In this document: piece after piece, positions 1 to 5,314 of the stretch
Position numbering within the stretch: the first letter of the stretch is position 1
Layout: each line of letters opens with the position of its first letter
Origin: JANRLJ01 sp034437895
Lineage (GTDB): Bacteria > Chloroflexota > Anaerolineae > Aggregatilineales > Phototrophicaceae
Assembly: GCA_034437895.1 (NCBI GenBank)
Contig: DAOTTO010000629.1
Span: 1 to 5,314, forward strand
DNA: 5,314 nt
Direction: 5' to 3'
The notes under the pieces: model-generated
Seen by the model: only the letters and a program-made list of their open reading frames with translations
What the model was told of the DNA's origin: nothing
The model's database searches: none
Translations under genes and position numbers: made by a program

Positions 1-404
1 GCTTCACTAATCGGCAGCCAATCAAACACGCGCTGCCGGACTTCAGTGGTTAACGTAAGATTAAAGCAAAAATGTCCAGTCGCATCGGCCACAATCGTGG
101 GACGCATAATCAACGCGCCATCTTCCTGCAACCCAAGCGCGAGATAGGCTTGACCTGTTCCGACCTGCCGCGTGGTTTGTAAACCTTGCACCGGACGCAG
201 CCGCGCCAAAGTTCGCCCTAACTCAACAAAACGCGGACGCATCGCAATCTCTAACGGGCCATAACTGGCGGAAATCGACACATAACCCCCTTCGCGGCGC
301 ATCGATACACGCGGACGCATCCCGTTTTCTTCCTGTGCCGATAACGAAATAACGCCTGTTGCCACGTCGATATGTACTTGGTCGAGTGTTTGGAAATTCC
401 GCAT
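1..404 (-). CDS. Hypothetical protein, N-terminal 134 residues, runs off the left edge
   Basis: An open frame starts at the ATG at 404-402 and stays open for 134 full codons to the window edge, so the C-terminus is missing. I do not recognise the family. The visible part has no signal peptide or membrane segment and looks beta-rich, with alternating hydrophobic residues such as GYVSISASYGPLEIAM (residues 40-55). The tripeptide MRP occurs three times (residues 29-31, 55-57, 100-102), twice as MRPR. A weak SD-like AAGG lies about 9 bases before the ATG, and an extended -10 box lies about 50 bases upstream. It is divergent from the SCO1 gene. Base and codon use match the fusion gene, so I believe it is a real gene, but no function can be assigned. 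Confidence 0.72.
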   Translation of the reverse strand, partial: MRNFQTLDQVHIDVATGVISLSAQEENGMRPRVSMRREGGYVSISASYGPLEIAMRPRFVELGRTLARLRPVQGLQTTRQVGTGQAYLALGLQEDGALIMRPTIVADATGHFCFNLTLTTEVRQRVFDWLPISE

Positions 405-453
405 AGTTGTAAGCCTTAATTGACGCTGAACACTATAAAAATAGATGAGCAAA

Positions 454-462
454 AGTATAACA
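454..462 (-). promoter_or_regulatory. Extended -10 promoter candidate for the hypothetical gene
   Basis: On the minus strand this reads TGTTATACT, that is TGn plus TATACT (5 of 6 to TATAAT). The expected transcript start near 447 gives a leader of about 43 bases before the ATG at 404. No good -35 hexamer is visible at the usual spacing, which is common for extended -10 promoters. A 12-base stretch covering it (452-463) recurs exactly at 4252-4263 in front of the MurF-Alr gene. Confidence 0.5.
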
Positions 463-495
463 TAAAACTTCTTTCATCACCTTTTAAGGGACTTC

Positions 496-504
496 TGCTA
501 TCAT
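496..504 (+). promoter_or_regulatory. Extended -10 promoter candidate for the SCO1 gene
   Basis: TGCTATCAT is TGn plus TATCAT (5 of 6 to TATAAT). Transcription would begin near 511, leaving about 20 bases of leader that include the ribosome binding site at 520-525. No convincing -35 box is seen. Other AT-rich boxes (TATAAA at 434, TATAAC at 456) are further away and lack a paired -35. Confidence 0.45.
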
Positions 505-519
505 CTCCTCTTTTAACTA

Positions 520-525
520 AAAAGG
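520..525 (+). promoter_or_regulatory. Ribosome binding site of the SCO1 gene
   Basis: AAAAGG ends 6 bases before the ATG at 532. This supports that start, as does the cytosolic N-terminus and single membrane anchor it produces. Confidence 0.6.
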
Positions 526-531
526 TCACTT

Positions 532-1215
532 ATGACAGAAGTTTCTCCAACCTCAACCTCCACAAATGTACCCCACCATACCAACACCGGGACGATTATT
601 CTCGCTGTCATGCTTATCCTTCCGCTGCTCGTATTGGGCGCATTTCTCATTTTGCGCGGGAGTAGTGATGAGGCAGAAGCATCCACTATACAGATGCCCG
701 TCACCAGCGTAAATACTATTCCGGTTGATCCGCCCTTAGACCTTCTTGATTTCACCTTCACCGCAAATAACGGTGAAGCCCTCAGTTTAAGCGATTTACG
801 CGGCAAGTATGTGCTGCTTTATTTTGGCTTTACACGCTGTCCCGATTTCTGCCCGACGACGTTGACCACCTATAAACGCATCAAAGCGGAGCTTGGGGCG
901 GAAGCAGAAAACGTAGCTTTTATGTTTATCAGCGTGGATGGTGAACGGGACACGCCCAACTTGTTGGATGAGTATATCCGGCGTTACGACTCAACTTTTA
1001 TCGCGCTCCAAGGTGATGAAACCGAACTTGCCCGCATGGGTGGGGATTACAATCTAGTCTATGAATTTGTACCGCTGGATAATGGGGATTACACCGTTGA
1101 TCACACAGTTTTCAAATTTTTGATTGATCCTGAAGGCCGACTGATTCGCATTTATGACTTCAATGAAACTGCTGATGTGATTGCAGAAGATTTGCGCCAA
1201 ATTATGGGTGGATGA
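532..1215 (+). CDS. SCO1/SenC/PrrC family copper chaperone, membrane-anchored
   Basis: The 227-residue protein has a short Ser/Thr-rich N-terminus, one membrane segment (about residues 21-41), a linker, and a thioredoxin-like SCO domain (about 64-226). The family hallmark is complete: FTRCPDFCP gives the Cys103-x3-Cys107 copper-binding pair, and DHTVFKFLID supplies the conserved copper ligand His191. FISVDGERDTP is the usual SCO stretch after the third strand. Members deliver copper to the CuA site of cytochrome c oxidase or act as thiol reductases outside the membrane. Topology here is N-in with the domain outside. No cox gene lies in the window, so the target is not shown. The length is normal for bacterial SCO proteins. 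Its stop is 1 base from the stop of the convergent acetyltransferase gene. The family call is very secure; the exact role is inferred. Confidence 0.95.
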   Translation: MTEVSPTSTSTNVPHHTNTGTIILAVMLILPLLVLGAFLILRGSSDEAEASTIQMPVTSVNTIPVDPPLDLLDFTFTANNGEALSLSDLRGKYVLLYFGFTRCPDFCPTTLTTYKRIKAELGAEAENVAFMFISVDGERDTPNLLDEYIRRYDSTFIALQGDETELARMGGDYNLVYEFVPLDNGDYTVDHTVFKFLIDPEGRLIRIYDFNETADVIAEDLRQIMGG

Positions 1216-1216
1216 G

Positions 1217-1687
1217 TTACAGCCGCTTCACGAATAGCACACGCGGCTGGCCTGCGCCGTCATAATTGGCTTTGACTGAAAGTCCATCTATGAGGGTGTC
1301 ACCGGGTTCAACCTCGAAACCTAAGCGGGTGTGAAAAGCAATTGAGCCTTTATTCACGGGTGAGGTCACACAGCGCACCATATCGCAGCCCTGCGCCCGG
1401 ACTGTTTCAAAGAACAGCTCGTAAAGCTGTGCGCCAATGCCGAATGAACGATATTCGGGATGCACACCAACAAAGTGGATATAGGCTTCTTTAGGACGTG
1501 TCTGAGAGTAAAAGCCGATCAGGAAACCGACCATCTGATCATTTTCTTCGACGACAAAACTTGTCTGTTGAAAATGGGCGAAGAACAAACGCGGCAGCAG
1601 ATCCGCCATCTGCCGCCCACCCCACCAACTATCAACAACAGCGATAACGCTGTGATAATCGACCTCTCGCACATTACGCATATTCAT
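1217..1687 (-). CDS. GNAT-family N-acetyltransferase
   Basis: The 156-residue protein is a single GNAT domain, using acetyl-CoA to acetylate an amine on an unknown substrate in the cytoplasm. Motif A is clear: VGVHPEYRSFGIGAQLYE (residues 73-90), with the pyrophosphate-binding R80-x2-G83-x-G85-A86. The C-terminal part has NKGSIAFHTRLGFE (112-125), the usual motif B segment. The tail ends in RVLFVKRL, a common closing strand. The start at 1687 lies 6 bases after the MurF-Alr stop codon. Its SD (AAGGTAG, 1700-1694) sits in the last codons of that gene, so the two are probably co-transcribed and translationally coupled. A second ATG two codons later is too far from the SD. GNAT partners of wall genes can be protein or small-molecule acetylases; nothing here links it to peptidoglycan beyond position. 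Confidence 0.9.
   Translation of the reverse strand: MNMRNVREVDYHSVIAVVDSWWGGRQMADLLPRLFFAHFQQTSFVVEENDQMVGFLIGFYSQTRPKEAYIHFVGVHPEYRSFGIGAQLYELFFETVRAQGCDMVRCVTSPVNKGSIAFHTRLGFEVEPGDTLIDGLSVKANYDGAGQPRVLFVKRL
1220..1249. terminator. Stem-loop candidate at the convergent SCO1/GNAT ends
   Basis: CAGCCGC (1220-1226) and GCGGCTG (1243-1249) form a perfect 7-base-pair, GC-rich stem with a 16-base loop. It covers the last codons of the acetyltransferase gene and begins 5 bases after the SCO1 stop. It is symmetric and could act on transcripts from both sides. No T-run follows on either strand, so it is not a classical intrinsic terminator and may only protect the 3' ends. It could also be chance within codons. 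Confidence 0.25.
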
Positions 1688-1693
1688 CGGTAG

Positions 1694-1700
1694 CTACCTT
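1694..1700 (-). promoter_or_regulatory. Ribosome binding site of the GNAT gene inside the end of the fusion gene
   Basis: AAGGTAG (5 of 7 to AAGGAGG) includes the TAG stop of the MurF-Alr gene and ends 6 bases before the ATG at 1687. This fixes the start and suggests that ribosomes finishing the upstream gene help initiate the next one. Confidence 0.55.
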
Positions 1701-4246
1701 CGAGGAATGCGGGGCAGGATTGAACACAACACTTCATAATTATTGGTTCCAATCCGGGCGGCGATTTCTTCCGCGGTGATATGCTCATTTCCCTGCCGTC
1801 CGAGCAAAACGACTTCATCGCCAACAGAAATATCCGGTATAGAATCGACATTAACGACGGTTTTCTCCATGCTCACGCGCCCAATAATGGGTACACGCCG
1901 CCCACGAATTAGCACTTGTCCCCAATGTTCCGGCGCACGGCGGAAGCCATCGCCATAGCCAACAGGCAGCACAGCAATGCGTTCTTCGCCGCGTGTTTCA
2001 TAGGTTTTTCCGTAGCCAACAGGATGTTGCGGCGGCAGTGTTTTGACCTGTGCCACGACGGTTTTCCACGTCAGCGCAGGTTTAAACCCATCTGGAAGCC
2101 GCACCGTTTCTGACGGTTGCAGCCCATATATCGCCAGTCCAACCCGTACCATGTTGAAGTGAGATTCAGGATGCGCTAAGGTTGCGGCGCTGTTGGCGGC
2201 ATGGCTGTATTTAAAGCGCCAACCTGTAGTCGCTTGCAAGGGACGAATAACGTCACGGAAAACCTTAAGCTGGTGTGCGGTATATTCGGGGTCATCATCG
2301 GCTGACGAAAAATGCGTAAAAATACCTTCGACTTCTAGGCTTTTTAGCGCGGTGATATGCCGGAAGAAGGCCACGGCGTTCACAGGCATCACACCCAATC
2401 GCCCCATGCCAGTATCAATTTTCAAGTGGACTTTCAGCCGTCCGCCGATTTCACGCGCAGCACGATCATAAGCCCGCGCCATATCCAAATCGTAGAGCGT
2501 CAGTGTGATATTTTGTTGGCTGGCCTGCCGCGCCAGGTAAACCGGCGTGTAATTCATCGCCAAAATCGGCGCTTCGATCCCAGCGTCACGCAGTTCCAGC
2601 GCCTCCGCTAAGGACGATACACCGAGATAGGTTGCGCCATTAAGAAGTGCCGTCTGGCTGGTGACGACTGCGCCATGCCCATAAGCATCAGCCTTGACAA
2701 CGGCCATCAACGCCACATCACGCCCAATGAGGGCTTTAAGTGCGCGGACATTTGCAGCAAGCGCTGCTGTATCCACCTCAACCCATGTGGGGCGAGTCGG
2801 CTGAAAGAGAAAGTTTGCGTCCCAATCTTGCTGCTGACGTGGCAATCGTTGGCGATCATCCGCGTCTTTTAAAAGCGCCTGCGTTACCAATTCCATGCGC
2901 GAACTCGGCCCCCCTTTAATAAGGAGTGTATCGTCAGCAGTCATCCCATAATGCTGCTCTAAAGTCGTAATCGCGTCTTGCGTATTGTAAGTAATATGGA
3001 CATGCTCGGCTTCCATCCCTTGATCGAGCGCCGCCCGTGCTGCGAGTGCCGCTTCTTTACCTTGCGTGATGAACACATCAGCTACTTGCGCCGCCCGCTG
3101 CCCAATCATGCGATGTCCCACCCGGCTCAGATCACCCAGATGTTCCATATCGCCCAAAACAAAAAAGGAACGGCCTTGACCATCTTTAACGGCTGCTAAC
3201 CAGTCCAGAGCCGCCAATGCTGATTGCGGGGTCGCCGTTTGGGTATCGTCAATCAAGAGAGAATTATCACGCCCGACAAACGGACTCATCCGCCCCGCCA
3301 GCGGTTTAAGATTACGCAGTACACGCAGCCCTTCATCAATAGGAACACCATAATGCAAGCCTATCGTCAGTGCTGTCATGATCGTATAAAGCTGGTGCTT
3401 ACCAAGCAGCGGTGTCCACCGCCCCACGTAACGATCACTCCCAATTTGCAAATCGAAACCGGTGCCTTCTGGCCCGACGACGATGTTAAAGGCCATCATA
3501 TCCGCGCCATAACCCTCTAACCCGATGGTTCGCACCTGAGCGCGTGTTCGGTTTCCCATCGCACGGACGCGATCATCGTTATAGTTCAGTACGGCTAAAC
3601 CAGCGGGTGAAAGATAATCGACCAAAATACTCTGCTCACTGGCAACCTGTTCGGGGGATTTAAACCGATCCGTATGAACAGTGCTGACTTGAGTCACCAC
3701 GCCCACTTCGGGCTGAACTGATTGCACCATCGTCGCCATTTCGCCGGGTTGGGCGGTTGCCATCTTCAGGACGACAAAACGCTGTCCACCACCAAGTTTC
3801 GCCAAAGAAAGCGGAACGCCGAGCCGACCTTGCCCCTCAGCAATCTGAACATGCACCGGATGTCGCACTGCTAACACGGTTCCAATGGCTTCTACCGTCA
3901 CGGATTTACCCGCAGAACCAGTTACCCCGATGACCTTCGCACCTGTCTTGCCGAGGATGTAATGTGTCCAAGCTAACAGCGCTTCGGTAGTATCGCGCAC
4001 CAGTACAACAGACACGCCTTCGGTACTGCAATCAGGCGGACGCATACAAATAACACCGGATACGCCATTTTGGATGGCTTCCGCGATATACGCATGAGAA
4101 TCTCCATGATCGGTTCGCAGCGCAAGAAAAAGCAAATCTGGAGCGGCTTTATCGGCTTCCAAACAAAAATCGGTAAATATCTGTGCGGCAGGTTCGCCGA
4201 ATAGCTGACCATTAGAGGCTTCGAGTATGTCATAAAGGCTTATCAT
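1694..4246 (-). CDS. alr: MurF-like / alanine racemase fusion protein (Alr half intact, MurF half probably degenerate)
   Basis: The 850-residue cytoplasmic protein has two parts. Residues 1-460 have the three-domain Mur ligase layout with P-loop GVTGSAGKS (107-115, Lys114). Residues 486-850 are a full fold-type III alanine racemase, which makes D-alanine from L-alanine for peptidoglycan. The racemase has PLP Lys518 (AVVKADAYGHG), the Lys609 and Arg616 region (HLKIDTGMGRLG), His645 (THF), Arg701 (NMVRVGLAIYGL) and catalytic Tyr745 (VGYGKTYE). Near Met793 it reads SMEK instead of the usual CMDQ/SMDQ. In the MurF half, several ligase residues look replaced: VLEMG is VLKMA (Lys161), the carbamylated Lys of AKxE is Gln205, and DDSYNANP is DDTQTATP (333-340). 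His191 and the C-terminal KGxxSRME-like segment (444-452) remain. I infer racemase activity and doubt D-Ala-D-Ala ligation. Length is typical of MurF-Alr fusions. The GNAT gene follows in the same operon. Confidence 0.93.
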   Translation of the reverse strand: MISLYDILEASNGQLFGEPAAQIFTDFCLEADKAAPDLLFLALRTDHGDSHAYIAEAIQNGVSGVICMRPPDCSTEGVSVVLVRDTTEALLAWTHYILGKTGAKVIGVTGSAGKSVTVEAIGTVLAVRHPVHVQIAEGQGRLGVPLSLAKLGGGQRFVVLKMATAQPGEMATMVQSVQPEVGVVTQVSTVHTDRFKSPEQVASEQSILVDYLSPAGLAVLNYNDDRVRAMGNRTRAQVRTIGLEGYGADMMAFNIVVGPEGTGFDLQIGSDRYVGRWTPLLGKHQLYTIMTALTIGLHYGVPIDEGLRVLRNLKPLAGRMSPFVGRDNSLLIDDTQTATPQSALAALDWLAAVKDGQGRSFFVLGDMEHLGDLSRVGHRMIGQRAAQVADVFITQGKEAALAARAALDQGMEAEHVHITYNTQDAITTLEQHYGMTADDTLLIKGGPSSRMELVTQALLKDADDRQRLPRQQQDWDANFLFQPTRPTWVEVDTAALAANVRALKALIGRDVALMAVVKADAYGHGAVVTSQTALLNGATYLGVSSLAEALELRDAGIEAPILAMNYTPVYLARQASQQNITLTLYDLDMARAYDRAAREIGGRLKVHLKIDTGMGRLGVMPVNAVAFFRHITALKSLEVEGIFTHFSSADDDPEYTAHQLKVFRDVIRPLQATTGWRFKYSHAANSAATLAHPESHFNMVRVGLAIYGLQPSETVRLPDGFKPALTWKTVVAQVKTLPPQHPVGYGKTYETRGEERIAVLPVGYGDGFRRAPEHWGQVLIRGRRVPIIGRVSMEKTVVNVDSIPDISVGDEVVLLGRQGNEHITAEEIAARIGTNNYEVLCSILPRIPRR

Positions 4247-4253
4247 GGACGAA

Positions 4254-4262
4254 AGTATAACA
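4254..4262 (-). promoter_or_regulatory. Extended -10 promoter candidate for MurF-Alr, possibly giving a leaderless mRNA
   Basis: On the minus strand this is TGTTATACT, TGn plus TATACT. Transcription normally starts about 7 bases after the box, which here is about 4247, next to the ATG at 4246. No SD is found in the bases just before that ATG. A weak TTGTAG (4285-4280) is 20 bases upstream, too far for a good -35. The start itself is supported by the MurF-like N-terminus that follows it. Confidence 0.5.
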
Positions 4263-4295
4263 TCCTGAGGGATAGTCTGCTACAAAAATCGTGGT

Positions 4296-4325
4296 AAGTT
4301 AGCGATAATTGCAGCAAACTTAGCG
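4296..4325. repeat. Direct 9-base repeats 21 bases apart upstream of MurF-Alr
   Basis: AAGTTAGCG (4296-4304) and AACTTAGCG (4317-4325) match at 8 of 9 bases and start 21 bases apart, two DNA turns. They lie about 50-78 bases upstream of the inferred transcript start of the fusion gene, a place where an activator could bind on one face. Chance cannot be excluded. Confidence 0.25.
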
Positions 4326-4333
4326 TCTTCTGT

Positions 4334-4343
4334 GGGGTACCCC
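4334..4343. repeat. Perfect 10-base palindrome GGGGTACCCC
   Basis: GC-rich palindrome within an AT-rich gap, with no loop and no T-run on either side. It may be a protein-binding half of a larger site or chance; it does not extend beyond 10 bases. Confidence 0.25.
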
Positions 4344-4425
4344 GTTTACACGAACAGCCTAACTATCCTCCCGATACATATCATCGGCATTCATTTACCA
4401 TTACAATTTTAACTCTCACCTACAG

Positions 4426-5049
4426 TTAGAATTGTGCCAGAACAGCAGGAACTTGAACCTCGATAGCGTTTTTGATACTTTGTTCGCGCATTTCTGGCGT
4501 AATATCCATTAAATAGGCATTAATGAAATGGATATCCGTAATGCCACAAAAACCGAATATTCCTTTTAGATAGGGTTCGTGAAAATCAAGATAACTCATT
4601 GGAGGTTCGGCATAGTTGCTGCCAGAGGTTTTGACAACTACCATTTTGCCATTTGCTAATCCTACAGGGGTTCTATCTGGCAGATATTTAAAGAGATAAG
4701 TAGGTTGCACAATCGTATCAATATAGTATTTCAAAGCGTAGGGAATAGTGAAATTCCACATTGGCGCACTAATCAAATACATATCTGCACGCATAAAACC
4801 TGCAATCTGGCTTTCAACTTCAGACCATGTAGCCGTCATAGACGGTTTCATCTCGCCACCCTGCATAATTAGATATTTCGTCTCGATTTTATCGACTGCC
4901 ATAGCCGGCACATCATGATGAAATAAATCTATCGTTGTTACTATCAAATCAGGGTATTTATCCGTCAGTCCCTCAATTAAGGCATTCGAAATTCGCAGCG
5001 TGTTTGAACTATTAGTGCGTGGTGTTGCCACTAAATGAAGTAATTCCAC
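4426..5049 (-). CDS. azoR: FMN-dependent NADH:quinone oxidoreductase / azoreductase family (AzoR-like flavodoxin fold)
   Basis: The 207-residue protein has the flavodoxin-like fold of the AzoR/AcpD family, dimeric FMN enzymes that reduce quinones and azo compounds with NAD(P)H. The N-terminal phosphate-binding segment is VATPRTNSSNTLRIS (residues 7-21). The FMN-binding hallmark APMWNFTIPYALKYYID is at 95-111, followed by IVQPTYLFKY (113-122). TSGSNY (141-146) corresponds to the usual S-x-G-G/x-x-Y flavin loop. FGFCGITD (165-172) matches the family LGFxGI-D segment near the end. Length is normal (about 200). The start is GTG, chosen because a strong AGGGGGA lies 5 bases upstream and an in-frame stop follows shortly above it. 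Hand-counted lines of this gene are about 37% GC against about 55-60% in the fusion gene, so recent transfer is possible. The true substrate is unknown. Confidence 0.93.
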   Translation of the reverse strand: MELLHLVATPRTNSSNTLRISNALIEGLTDKYPDLIVTTIDLFHHDVPAMAVDKIETKYLIMQGGEMKPSMTATWSEVESQIAGFMRADMYLISAPMWNFTIPYALKYYIDTIVQPTYLFKYLPDRTPVGLANGKMVVVKTSGSNYAEPPMSYLDFHEPYLKGIFGFCGITDIHFINAYLMDITPEMREQSIKNAIEVQVPAVLAQF

Positions 5050-5054
5050 AATAA

Positions 5055-5061
5055 TCCCCCT
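5055..5061 (-). promoter_or_regulatory. Strong ribosome binding site that decides the GTG start of the azoreductase-like gene
   Basis: AGGGGGA on the minus strand ends 5 bases before the GTG at 5049-5047. No ATG or other usual start lies in frame between it and the upstream in-frame stop at 5076-5074. Confidence 0.7.
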
Positions 5062-5150
5062 AAAAAATACAGATTACCAAAGGCTTAATCTCGTAAATAA
5101 ACGTAATTTCCAATCAGCCAAGGTTTCAGCCTAACCTCTAGGAAACACAA

Positions 5151-5179
5151 ACTATAACGAATCATAATCAATCATGCAA
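5151..5179 (-). promoter_or_regulatory. Promoter candidate for the azoreductase-like gene
   Basis: On the minus strand TTGCAT (5179-5174), a 17-base spacer and TATAGT (5156-5151) give a sigma70-like promoter, 5 of 6 in the -10. Transcription near 5144 would leave a leader of about 95 bases. The palindrome at 5188-5204 lies just upstream of the -35. Confidence 0.5.
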
Positions 5180-5187
5180 TAATTTCT

Positions 5188-5204
5188 ATAATTACAGTAA
5201 TTAT
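5188..5204. promoter_or_regulatory. Perfect 17-base palindrome, likely operator
   Basis: ATAATTAC-A-GTAATTAT is a perfect inverted repeat, 8 bases per arm around a central A. It sits between the minus-strand azoreductase promoter (-35 at 5179-5174) and a plus-strand extended -10 (5219-5227), where it covers the -35 position of the latter. Placement and symmetry fit a dimeric regulator. Redox- or electrophile-sensing HxlR/MarR-type regulators often control azoreductase genes and bind TAC/GTA-rich inverted repeats, but which family binds here is inference. Confidence 0.5.
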
Positions 5205-5218
5205 GCCAAAACTCATTT

Positions 5219-5227
5219 TGATATAAT
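5219..5227 (+). promoter_or_regulatory. Extended -10 promoter candidate facing right
   Basis: TGATATAAT has a perfect TATAAT with the TG extension. Start of transcription would be near 5234, toward a gene beyond the right edge. The palindrome overlaps its -35 region, so a bound protein would probably repress it. Confidence 0.5.
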
Positions 5228-5298
5228 AAGATCCTCAAAAATGCGCTGACGATCACCCTAAATTCGCTCAAGACTTGCACAGCGATTTACAACATTCA

Positions 5299-5307
5299 TG
5301 CTATAAT
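5299..5307 (+). promoter_or_regulatory. Extended -10 promoter candidate at the right edge
   Basis: TGCTATAAT has a perfect TATAAT plus TG extension. TTGCAC at 5275-5280 is 21 bases upstream, too long a spacer for an ideal -35. The transcript would start at the last bases of the window, so its gene lies outside. Confidence 0.5.
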
Positions 5308-5314
5308 AGCGCCG

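Larger units (their letters stand above)
4247..4425. other. Intergenic region between azoreductase-like gene and MurF-Alr gene
   Basis: These 179 bases hold no credible gene and no stem followed by a T-run, so no intrinsic terminator for the upstream gene is visible. A short stem candidate (CCGAT 4371-4375 with ATCGG 4383-4387, 7-base loop) has no T-tract. It also holds the MurF-Alr promoter, a 10-base palindrome and a pair of direct repeats. Confidence 0.6.

Noticed and set aside
420..665. 81-codon plus-strand frame starting in the divergent intergenic region
   Set aside because: It overlaps the SCO1 gene in another frame, has no SD and gives a protein with no recognisable features.
513..806. 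97-codon minus-strand frame antisense to SCO1
   Set aside because: It lies opposite a secure gene and has no family features; it is a shadow of the SCO1 coding sequence.
1743..3520. Several plus-strand frames of 65-98 codons opposite the MurF-Alr gene
   Set aside because: All are antisense to well-matched protein domains, are low in family-like features and lack ribosome binding sites.
3973..4233. 86-codon minus-strand frame inside the start of MurF-Alr
   Set aside because: It is in another frame of the same strand, and the MurF-like protein explains this region.
4243..4263. Six-codon leader frame whose stop overlaps the MurF-Alr ATG (ATGA)
   Set aside because: The AGG directly touches its ATG, too close for an SD, and the inferred transcript start lies downstream of its start codon.
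4371..4387. CCGAT/ATCGG stem as a terminator for the azoreductase-like gene
   Set aside because: Only 5 base pairs and no following T-run on the minus strand.
5241..5314. Start of a plus-strand gene at the right edge
   Set aside because: The ATGs at 5241 and 5299 meet stop codons within two or three codons, so no coding start is visible before the window ends.

Overview
The window holds five protein-coding regions and no RNA genes, CRISPR array or insertion sequence. It looks like a chromosomal housekeeping stretch of a free-living bacterium. Recognisable Shine-Dalgarno sites and sigma70-type TATAAT-like boxes are present. These argue against Bacteroidota, where MurF-Alr fusions are well known, because that phylum uses a different -7 box and little SD. 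The style of the Mur-ligase half and the gene mix fit a Chloroflexota (Anaerolineae-like) genome best. That placement rests on my recollection of family sequences and is not proven here.

Layout from left to right. Bases 1-404 (minus) are the start of an unrecognised protein that runs off the left edge. A 127-base divergent intergenic region follows, with a promoter candidate facing each way. Bases 532-1215 (plus) encode a membrane-anchored SCO1/SenC copper chaperone with its copper-binding Cys-x3-Cys and His. It converges, with a 1-base gap, on a minus-strand pair: a large MurF-Alr fusion (4246-1694) followed 6 bases later by a GNAT acetyltransferase (1687-1217) whose SD lies in the end of the fusion gene. 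A 179-base gap separates this pair from an FMN-dependent azoreductase-like gene (5049-4426, minus, GTG start). The last 265 bases are AT-rich and regulatory: an azoreductase promoter, a perfect 17-base palindrome, and two plus-strand promoter candidates that drive something beyond the right edge.

Functionally, the MurF-Alr fusion supplies D-alanine for peptidoglycan through an intact alanine racemase half. Its MurF half keeps the fold and P-loop but appears to have lost most ligase catalytic residues, which is the most interesting observation here. SCO1 serves copper delivery to cytochrome oxidase or thiol redox work. The azoreductase-like flavoprotein handles quinones or electrophiles and is probably controlled at the palindrome. 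Promoters here often use an extended -10 (TGn plus TATAAT-like), and the one for the fusion gene lies so close to the ATG that the mRNA may be leaderless.
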